Shown: positions 56,277-64,000 of the stretch, one piece after another
How positions within the stretch are numbered: the first letter of the stretch is position 1
How the letters are laid out: every line of letters begins with the position of its first letter
DNA from: Brasenia schreberi
Taxonomy: Eukaryota; Streptophyta; Magnoliopsida; Nymphaeales; Cabombaceae
Length of the DNA: 64,000 nt
Assembly: GCA_036023115.1 (NCBI GenBank)
Contig: JAYKKT010000088.1
Location: 805,001-869,000, forward strand
Direction: 5' to 3'
Made by a program: the position numbers and the translations under genes
Notes under the pieces: model-generated
Seen by the model: only the letters and a program-made list of their open reading frames with translations
The model's database searches: none
What the model was told of the DNA's origin: nothing

Positions 56277-57899
56277 ACAGCCGGGAGGCGAAAGCATAGT
56301 ATATGGAGACACTGTCGTCGTATAAAAAACCATGGTTCAGAATCACAGACTTGAACCATGCACTGCATTTGTTACCTAGCTTAATCGCCAGATGCATAGC
56401 ATTTGTTATAATACTAATATGCATGTAATATAAGCTTTAAAATATATATATGCGCAAGTTCGTTCCAAATTATGTCCATACTTCACAAGAAAGATCTCAG
56501 CCACTTTTCACCTTGAAGGCAATGCTTACAGCAGTCTGTTTTATCAGAAGAAAGGAAAAGAAAGAAAAAGCTTCGTTCACCATCCGCTAATCCCAGCAAT
56601 ATCTCGTGTGGGCAATATTTTTTGCCTTGTGCTTTTAACCTGTCACCATTGAACCTTAGTGACAACAAAATGGGAGAATGATTGATCCCATCAGTGAAAT
56701 TGATCATAGCCCAGGACCAATTGTTGTAAATATCGTTCAGGACTCTTTATCTATATTTATATGCATGTAACATTTCGTATGGTACAATAAGGTACAATAT
56801 CTTACTTTTCATTTAAAAAATAAATTTTAATGAGATTATTTTGAAAGCAAATAATTATAAAACACCAGGAAAACGATGACATTGTGCTTTATACATATAA
56901 CAGGAATTCAATAAAGAATCTTCATTATAGGGTTAGGGTTGAGAGTACGTGGGATCATTGCATTATGTACCGCTCTTAATTATAGTGAAAATCTTTATTT
57001 CTGGCAGAACCACGTTAAATTTTGTGTTCTTTTCTTCTTTTTTTAATTTATTGTGTTTTTTGCGCAAACTGGTTTATGTTATGTGGGTGCCTCGGAAGAA
57101 TAATTGCGCAACACGATCAATAAAGAATCTTCGTGATTTTCTAATAAATAAAGCCTTGTGAACGTTATCAACATGGTGACCGACAACTCTGCAGCATGTC
57201 TGTTAGCAGAAACAAAACTTCTCAGCTGTATTTTGCAGAAAAATGCTTAATTTTAGACCTCCTTTCTCACTGTATATACTTGCAGGATTATTCGATTTTA
57301 TTTCTGGATTCCACGGGTCCTCTCCATAGAGTGCCATACGCGTTTTCTGAATCTTATTTCAGCAATGGTCCATGAATGAATATTCGAATCATTTGATGCT
57401 CAAAGATACTTTCTCACATCGAATCTCTTATCAAACAGTAAAGGCTTCTCATGGCGTGCGATGCAGAGAGAAATAAAAAGATCGTTGGCGGTGCATCTCA
57501 CCGCTCCTGCTTCTGTTATTTGAACCCTTCTAGTTTACCGTTTGTCGTCCATCTTGCCTAATGAATGCTGGGGGCACTTTACCCATCATAAGTCAAAATT
57601 CCCTATATTGAGTGGCCACATCTCGATAGGTATCTATGCATATCCTGCTGCACGTCATTCTCAGGCAACGATCCATCTCGCACCGACTCTTCTCTTTTCG
57701 ATTACTACTCTAGTGTAAGTAGCGGTGACAGCTCGTAGGTGTTCACCATTTATAATCGCAATTAAGTCATAAACAAACCACCAAAACAAGAATGATGACG
57801 TTGCAAACTCAATTAGAGTCACGTTTAGACTTTCAAGCTCTCTTTAAAACTAAGTAGTAAAAGATTTATAGAATGAGAGAAAAGCTCTTGTTCCACTAC

Positions 57900-57902
<3 letters not shown>
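56274..57902. other. Unassigned DNA with a weak minus-strand frame
   Basis: A minus-strand frame at 56483-56707 (AMINFTDGINHSPILLSLRF) has a HSPILLSL stretch reminiscent of the end of a LINE endonuclease domain. There is too little to call. Nothing else stands out. Confidence 0.25.
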
Positions 57903-57950
<48 letters not shown>

Positions 57951-57960
57951 TAGATAGATA
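57903..57960. repeat. (TA)n(GATA)n microsatellite
   Basis: About 23 TA units followed by three GATA units. Confidence 0.95.
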
Positions 57961-58015
57961 TTTGTAAAGATGTAACTCATGATATGCTATTAATAAACAT
58001 AATTGCTTTTGAAGA

Positions 58016-58265
58016 AAGTGACTCTTAATACCATGGATACTTAATGCTCAAGAGTTACTATCATTTTATGTACTACTAATGATTACAATTATCACCAAGA
58101 TAAGTGGGTCTTAATACCAAAATATAACCGAAAATTATCAAAAGTTTCAAACACTACATGTAGTGCTAATGAGAATAATTATTACTTAAGCAAGTAACTT
58201 TTAATACCACAAACATGACTAAAAAATGCTAATAAATTTTAGGCGTTACATGTGTTACTAATTAG
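58016..58265 (+). repeat. Degenerate tandem repeat, three units of about 86-90 bp
   Basis: Units start AAGTGACTCTTAATACC (58016), AAGTGGGTCTTAATACC (58102) and AAGTAACTTTTAATACC (58192). Each ends in an ACTAATGA/GCTAATGA-like word. No frame is conserved. Confidence 0.75.
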
Positions 58266-58285
58266 GAATTTAGTATAATACAATA

Positions 58286-58400
58286 CAACAACAACTAAGC
58301 CTTTTCCCATACTAGATGGGATCCCCAACATGGATTCTTTGTTTCCACGTAGCCCTATCATAATTTATAGAATCCATCGTACATAAGTTCGACAAAACTT
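58286..58400 (-). mobile_element. 'mini-RTE', copy 2, joined to a SINE-like head
   Basis: On the minus strand: AAGTTTTGTCGAACTTATG, the same 5'/3' junction as copy 1 (AATTATGATAGGGCTACGTG), then the LINE 3' end and (TTG)n. The sequence directly upstream on this strand (58435-58401) is a tRNA-like A box, GTGTTAGCTCAACAGTGGAG. Confidence 0.65.
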
Positions 58401-58435
58401 AGAGTGCTCCACTGTTGAGCTAACACTCTCGTGCT
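58401..58435 (-). mobile_element. SINE S1 head (A box)
   Basis: GTGTTAGCTCAACAGTGGAG and GCACTCT match the A-box portion of the S1 copies at 29701 and 54310. No B box follows before the RTE-derived part begins. Confidence 0.45.
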
Positions 58436-59064
58436 GAGCCATTCTTTATAACCGTATATTTTAGGACGGATGTGCTTTGGGGCCTCATGCATTCATTTTA
58501 CTCTGAGATAAGAATTTAGTGTAATGAGATTTCGTTGTAGCTAGGTATAACGTGCATGATGAAAATCAAAGTACTAAAAGGAAGCCAAAAAGTACTGAAC
58601 AGAACCCAAAAAGATCACACAAGTAATTTGATGACCCCAGTGATCAATCTGCTCTGGTTGGTAAAGCTCAAAACCTATATGTATATATATATATATACAT
58701 ACATATATGTAAGTATATGTACACAGATATATATACATGTATATATATCGGACGGCTAGAAATCCCTAATGGGTGGGTTACCCCATCAACCTTTACGGTC
58801 AGAAAACACCAACTTCGCAAACATCCTTTCATTCAACAGCAAGATACAAAAGCGTAGAAAGATGATGAACATGTAAGCCTTTATTACAAGAGAGACACTG
58901 CTGCTTAGGCACAAATCAATAGTAGAGACACACCTAAGGCTTAATTTGGACGCCACAAATCAATCATAGACACGAAACCGACCCAGTTATCGATATCCAA
59001 AAGAGATAAAGAGAGTATGTAAAAAGCAAACGGACTGATCATAAAGGAGGAGAAATGAAGCAGC
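58436..59064. other. 3' flank of the second HyPRP gene and intergenic DNA
   Basis: Contains a TATA/TACA repeat at 58676-58750. The part from about 58860 to 59064 is likely the 3' UTR of the minus-strand HyPRP gene. Confidence 0.45.
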
Positions 59065-59484
59065 TTAGGCACACTGGTAGCCTTTCGGGGGCACCCTGCC
59101 GCAGGCATTGAGAAGCAAGCTGAGCGAGACGGGAACGTTGAGCTTGATGCCAAGAACGTTAGCCTTGATCACGGTGCAGAGGCAGACGGCTGCGTCTAGA
59201 TCCGCAAGTCCATCAAGTAGGCTGCAGCACTGGCTCGAGCCTGGGCCGATGACCAAGTTCACCAAGCCACCCAACAAGTCAGCACATGCAGCCAGCTTAA
59301 GGGTATCCCTGGGACACTTTCCGACGGCCGGAGGATTAGTCTTTGGGATAGTTGGTGGCACATAAGGAGGCAATTTTGGTACTTTGGGTGTGGGCTTGGG
59401 GCCGCATGATGTAGAGGAAACACAAGTGAAGAAGAGAATGTTTAGAGAGAGAAACAATACAGCAAGGGAAGAAGATGAAGCCAT
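59065..59484 (-). CDS. Hybrid proline-rich protein with eight-cysteine motif (139 aa)
   Basis: A paralog of the gene at 9760-10209. Residues 1-26 are a signal peptide ([20 protein letters not shown]). Residues 27-56 form a short lysine/proline-rich segment ([16 protein letters not shown]). Residues 57-138 hold the eight-cysteine motif: C57, C67, C86-C87, C101-x-C103, C128 and C138, with the spacings expected of this group. The helix stretches [10 protein letters not shown] and [20 protein letters not shown] are nearly the same as in the other copy. It lacks the extra cysteine in the last loop ([11 protein letters not shown]). The single exon is intact, and a TATA box lies 84 bp upstream of the ATG. 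The product should be secreted to the cell wall. The gene points toward the first HyPRP, 49 kb away, so this is not a simple tandem pair. Confidence 0.93.
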   Translation of the reverse strand: MASSSSLAVLFLSLNILFFTCVSSTSCGPKPTPKVPKLPPYVPPTIPKTNPPAVGKCPRDTLKLAACADLLGGLVNLVIGPGSSQCCSLLDGLADLDAAVCLCTVIKANVLGIKLNVPVSLSLLLNACGRVPPKGYQCA

Positions 59485-59567
59485 GATCCTCTCCCTCTAG
59501 ATGTTTCTCTTCCTAACACTACAAAGTTTACTTGTCGAAGTGTGCCTTGATTGACTGTGAGAAGGGG

Positions 59568-59574
59568 TTTTATA
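59568..59574 (-). promoter_or_regulatory. TATA box of the second HyPRP gene
   Basis: The minus strand reads CTATAAAAC. The motif is about 84 bp from the ATG at 59484, typical for this gene family. Confidence 0.7.
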
Positions 59575-60205
59575 GAGGGGGGGTGGGAGGTTAGTGAGCT
59601 TAAGGGGTAGACACCCATGTGAACCCACTGGTGTGGTAGCTGGATTGGTGGACGCTATTAGCTAAGGTGGTTTTGGATGCTTGCGTCTCTTTGATTGATC
59701 AGATTCAAGCAAGAACATGGACTGTTTTGGAAGTGTACAGCGTGATTTCTATTTTTTTCTCTGGTTTCTTTTTTAGATTCTATTTGCATGTAAATGTTGG
59801 TTGCACTTTAGTCCTTTTCGTCCAATGCAGCAGTTGCTTGTTGCTGATCATGGTGCTGGATACTGCATTGGTGACGATGGCACTGTCAAAAGTCAGTTTC
59901 TGGGTTGAGCCCCCAATTTCTGGTTCAGTAAATTTATTTGTGAAGACCAATATTTACCTTTTCTTCTTTTTGCAGGAGAAAATTGCTTCTTTTAGACCTT
60001 GTTAGAATCCCATATTATGAATATACGCACCTTAAAACGTGTTCTGCATGTATACCTATCTTATAATAAATGGTTTTCAGTTATATCCTTCTCCCAATAT
60101 GTTATCTGTTGATTTCCTTAATTAAAATGGTAATTAAGTATAATCTTAAAAGTTTGATGAAGTATATAAATGGAAAAACGATCATCTTCAGTAAATTAAT
60201 GTCTG
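59575..60205. other. Intergenic DNA
   Basis: A plus-strand frame at 59667-60005 is T-rich and unlike any family. No other signal was found. Confidence 0.4.
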
Positions 60206-60294
60206 TGTATATACACATACGTACATACATATATACACATACGTACATACATACATACATACATACATATACATACATATATATATATATACAC

Positions 60295-60339
<45 letters not shown>

Positions 60340-60600
60340 CATATATATATATATATGCATACATACATATATATACATACATACATACATATATATATAT
60401 ACATATGTACATATGTATATATACATATGTACATATGTATATATACATATGTACATATGTACATACATATATGTATATATATACATATATATGTATATAA
60501 TATATGTATATATATACATATATATGTATATAATATATATACATATATTATATACATATATATGTATATATATATATATATGTATATATATACATATATA
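60206..60600. repeat. Long TACA/TATA complex repeat
   Basis: About 400 bp of (TACA)n, (TATA)n and ACATATGT variants. All open frames across it are repeat artefacts. Confidence 0.95.
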
Positions 60601-61048
60601 TTGTTCACAGAAGGGTATACGTACAAACTGTGTTACAGAAGATGCTATATACACGAGAGACACAGGCAAAGAAAAGTTTGCAAGTACATCTCCGAGAAAT
60701 GGATGTCCATAATGACACATTTTGTGTATGTCCATATCACAGAGCTAAACGTCTATTTAAAGAATGAGAAATATGGTTCGCTCAAAACATATGTATATAT
60801 ACATATATACATATGTATATATACATATATACATATGTATATATACATATATATATATATATTGTTCACAGAAGGGTATACGTACAAACTGTGTTACAGA
60901 AGATGCTATATACACGAGAGACACAGGCAAAGAAAAGTTTGCAAGTACATCTCCGAGAAATGGATGTCCATAATGACACATTTTGTGTATGTCCATATCA
61001 CAGAGCTAAACGTCTATTTAAAGAATGAGAAATATGGTTCGCTCAAAA
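60601..61048 (+). repeat. Recent tandem duplication, period 261 bp
   Basis: A 187-bp non-repetitive segment (TTGTTCACAGAAGGGTATAC to GGTTCGCTCAAAA) occurs at 60601-60787 and 60862-61048. By eye the two copies are identical. A spacer of about 74 bp of TACA/TATA repeat separates them. Confidence 0.93.
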
Positions 61049-61238
61049 GCAGATACGCTAGTTGAAGCCAATGAGATGCTGAGTGTATACAGGGATCCCG
61101 GTGAAAACACCCTAACAGGGATCTACATGAACATAGGGGCAATCAAGTACGTTGTAAAAAGTATATCTAATTTTTCACATTTTGTTTTTTAATCTCAACT
61201 TCCTACCACTCTTGACCCAATAGTTGAGATAGGGTTAA

Positions 61239-61910
61239 ATGCATGCCTTCATTATTCGATGGAGGTCCCTTTTTGGGCAATTGCAAGAGCCAATATCTGA
61301 AGGATGCGCAGTCATGCTCATCCTGGATAATTTTAAAAATGAATTTAAAACCCTTCTCTCGCTTCATGAAATCTCAACTTTCCATAAGTTGATTAAAAAA
61401 GCATCCCTTTTCGAAACCAATTTGAAGAAAGGGATATACGATCACTTATGGAAAGGAAGTGTCATTTCAAAAACCCGCTTGGAAAAGCCTATCACTTATG
61501 GGCTACCCATGATGGACAAAGGGGCAAAACCCCACAAAGTTGCCAATGTCCGGGTGGATCCAAGCCTGGCGACCACTTCAAAAAATTTTGGAAAAATAGA
61601 AAACAAAAGGGAGAAAACCTTCCAAAAACCCTTTGAAAAACGGGAGTACACTCCGCTGGGACAACCTGTGTCGGAGGTCCTAGACCTCCTACTTGCCTAG
61701 GGCATGATTGAACTCCCCGAAATTCCCAAGAGAGTCACTTCCAAAGGGGGATTTTCAAACCACTTTTGCAAGTATCATCGGCTCAAAGGCCATGATACAA
61801 AGCGGTGCTTCTCCCTCCTTAACAAAATTGAGAACTTGATAGCAGAGGGTTGTGAGGATTTCTCCTTTGATAGCCGATTCCATGTTAGAGAAGGGAATGG
61901 TTTGCATTAG
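61239..61910 (+). pseudogene. Ty3/gypsy-type gag remnant
   Basis: The first part resembles a plant gypsy gag core (IIRWRSLFGQLQEPISEGC, then LILDNFKNEFKTLL). A stop (TAG at 61698) interrupts the frame, which then continues in phase with CKYHRLKGHDTKRCFSLLNK. This is a zinc-knuckle-like C-x2-H-x4-H-x4-C, the form used in this gag group, where CCHC cysteine 2 is replaced. No protease, RT, integrase or LTR is present nearby, so only a fragment remains. The gag function would have been nucleic-acid packaging. Confidence 0.6.
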
Positions 61911-62589
61911 ATAGTCAAGAATTGGCGTAAAACTCGATTTTTCTGGCCCAAGACTCTCTCTTGCATTGTATGACCATCAACATGATGTATCCCTTCCCAT
62001 GGTACTAAACATGTCCCAAATCTATCTGAAAACTTGTAAACAAAATAATATTTTACTATAAGACATGTAGAAAAGTTACTTCTCTCTCCACATATATATC
62101 AACAACAGTATGTATTTGTTAATTTCTTCACATGACATGCTATATTTTGTTTATAATTTTTTTATAACAGTATGTATTTGTAAATTTTATATGATGCTAC
62201 ATGTAAAAAATCAAATCAATATTCTCAATATATATATACATATGTATAGATATATGTGATACTAGTACAGTGAATTTCATATATGCATATATATATATGC
62301 ACTGATAATAGTGACTTTTCTATGTCTTACTATGTTTATAAGTTTTGAGATAGAATTGATGTGCTTCGTATTGAATTGGGACATGTTTAGTAGAAAGGTA
62401 AGGATTTCACTTGGAGAAGTCATTTTAATCGTCATACATCATGTTAATTGAACAACAAAATTTCAAAATGACAGCCTATGCCAAGCCAAAGGAGATTGAC
62501 TTCAGCAAAAAAAGAAGAGAAAAGGTTGCAGATGATTGAGTTCAGTAGTTCTTCACATAAAATTATCGGCCCTGCACAAGGACCAATAG
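61911..62589. other. Unassigned AT-rich DNA
   Basis: Contains a small direct repeat (AACAGTATGTATTTGT at about 62105 and 62167) and a TATATGCATATATATATATGC palindromic patch near 62280. Confidence 0.4.
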
Positions 62590-62700
62590 TTGAATTGGCT
62601 TTGGGGGTCGACTCAAGAGTTGAAGGCCATGAGCTCCATACCCGAGCCATGCATATCTGGCTTCGGCCTAACCATTGTAACAAAAAAAAAAATACTGGCT
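62590..62700 (+). mobile_element. tRNA-derived SINE (family S2)
   Basis: GTCGACTCAAGAGTTGAAGG, CATGAGCTCCATACCCGAG and GCATATCTGGCTTCGGCC are followed by ATTGTAAC and a poly(A) run. Confidence 0.6.
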
Positions 62701-63204
62701 CTAGAGATGGTGATATGGTGAGGACAAAATTGTTTGAAGCCTGGATGGGACCCGAAGTGCGCGATGTTTCAAAGAAAACCGATAGGGAGGGCTTCAATTA
62801 TTTCGAAAAAAGGAAAACCTGAAAAAGAAAAACCCACAAATTAATTAAATGGCTGAAAACCTCTCCCTGTCCCTGTCTATAGCATGTTACTCTTCCGACC
62901 AATTAATGACAAGGAATATTGTGGTGCTTTCGTGTGTGTGTGTGAGGAAAGTTGGGTACCAATAATGTCAGTTTGTCGTGGATTCAAGTATTAGCAGATT
63001 TTATCTTTCAAATATGTGGGGCAATTTTCTTTTAAGAATAATGAAATATAAGAATAAGCTTAATTTTCATACAACTCCTCGGATAATTGAGTTATTTGCA
63101 GAAAGTTAGAATTTATATATCACATGATCTAACACTCCTAGATCATGTATAAACAATGAACTGAAATTTTAAGTCCTTTTAGGAATTTGCATTTTTCTTT
63201 TTTA
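62701..63204. other. Unassigned DNA
   Basis: No gene is recognised. Confidence 0.4.
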
Positions 63205-63295
63205 GTTAAAATGGTGAGGCCGGATCCAGGTATCGAACTCAAGACATTCAACTTGTTTCAAGTTAGCCAAGGTGAGCTATGAACCGGTGGTCCTT
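63205..63295 (-). mobile_element. SINE (family S2)
   Basis: On the minus strand CTTGAGTTCGATACCTGG is a clear B box, preceded by a GGTTCATAGCTCACCTTGGC A-box-like segment. Confidence 0.55.
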
Positions 63296-63416
63296 TGCTG
63301 TTTGTTTGAGAGCTTAGGGTTCATAATTGATGTGAAAGCATAACAAAACAAGAACAGGATCTGCAATCAAATATCCGTATTTGATGTTATTCCAGATAAG
63401 GGATGCATACCATAAC

Positions 63417-63463
63417 TAAATGTGGGTGTTAGACTTCAGCCTCCTCTTCTAACAAAAAAAGAA
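63417..63463 (+). mobile_element. SINE S1 3' end
   Basis: GTGGGTGTTAGACTTCAGCC and TCCTCTTCTAAC plus an A run are the S1 terminus. The tRNA-like head is not evident. Confidence 0.45.
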
Positions 63464-64000
63464 ATATATTTCCTTTACCCAAAATGTGTTTTTAGGTAAG
63501 GTATCCAATGGACCAATGCCAAAAGACACACCTTTTCTCTAAAAATCATGTGTATGTGTGTGTGTGTGTGTCTGCAGGCCCGTGTGCATCTTGAGAACTT
63601 AACTTGAATCTAGAACTAATAACCTTCATATTGTGAGTTGAGTCCCCTGCCATGTTAACTAATGCTATGAATGCAAAGTTGCATGTCTTTTTACATTTAA
63701 TTACAAAAGTTAAGACCAAAGTCTATAGCTTTGGAAGTATAAGATCCACATAAGGAGAAATAAATGTTTTAGCCAATTTGAAAGACATTTTCACACTCGA
63801 TTATATAAATTATTAACATAATACTTGAGTTTTCAAATATTAAGATACCGGCATGAGGTATGATGTCGATTTTCATCATATATTGCATGATATGATACAG
63901 CTTTCCTCATGCCACTTTGGTGAAGCACACATTCATGACCGACCATGGCATCTCAACATACCAACCATCCACCAAGGCGATTTCAAAGATGGGCATGTTA
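63464..64000. other. Unassigned DNA to the window edge
   Basis: A worn minus-strand SINE-like patch may lie near 63600-63660. No gene is seen before the window ends. Confidence 0.4.

Noticed and set aside
60070..61065. Long 331-codon plus-strand frame
   Set aside because: Most of it is TACA/TATA repeat read as IYIYI/TYIH, and the rest is the duplicated 187-bp segment. No protein family is visible.

Overview
This window is nuclear DNA from a flowering plant. The main evidence is three gene families. One is an intact single-exon GRAS transcription factor of the HAIRY MERISTEM/SCL6 type with a 21-nt miR171 target site (32802-34904). The other two are hybrid proline-rich proteins with the eight-cysteine motif (9760-10209 on + and 59065-59484 on -). 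Abundant RTE-type LINEs, copia and gypsy remnants, hAT-like MITEs, tRNA-derived SINEs and very long (AT)n/(GA)n microsatellites agree with this. I cannot name the species.

Layout. 1-3 kb: a small minus-strand gene for a 56-residue STMP1/DUF4535-like mitochondrial membrane protein, with its 3' flank. 3-9.4 kb: AT-rich intergenic DNA with microsatellite-bounded repeats, hAT-like elements and a LINE tail. 9.4-10.4 kb: the first HyPRP gene. 10.7-16.8 kb: an hAT MITE with an exact 8-bp target duplication, then a full-length but dead RTE LINE (12265-15544) with its target duplication. 17.4-20 kb: a GC-rich, exon-like stretch followed by the 3' end and complete 3' LTR of a copia element. 20-32 kb: LINE fragments, SINEs and a few weak exon-like stretches. 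32.3-35.5 kb: the GRAS gene. 35.5-48.4 kb: a head-to-tail tandem segmental duplication of non-coding DNA, crowded with microsatellites and SINEs. 50.9-51.4 kb: a probable glycine-rich secreted protein gene on the minus strand. 52.9-53.6 and 60.6-61.05 kb: recent local duplications in TA-rich DNA. 59.0-59.5 kb: the second HyPRP. 61.2-61.9 kb: a gypsy gag remnant.

The genes do not form an operon or pathway. Two HyPRPs and one glycine-rich protein are secreted, cell-wall-type proteins; the GRAS factor is nuclear; the STMP1-like peptide should be mitochondrial. The most interesting material is in the repeats: (i) a short non-autonomous derivative of the RTE LINE with the same internal junction in two copies, one of them next to a tRNA-like SINE head; (ii) a truncated LINE whose 5' junction carries about 100 bp copied from DNA about 330 bp away; (iii) a dispersed element whose ends are (TA)n(GA)n microsatellites in inverted orientation; (iv) the 7.7-kb/5.2-kb tandem duplication. 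Everything here was read by eye: boundaries of degenerate repeats are approximate and similarities were not scored.
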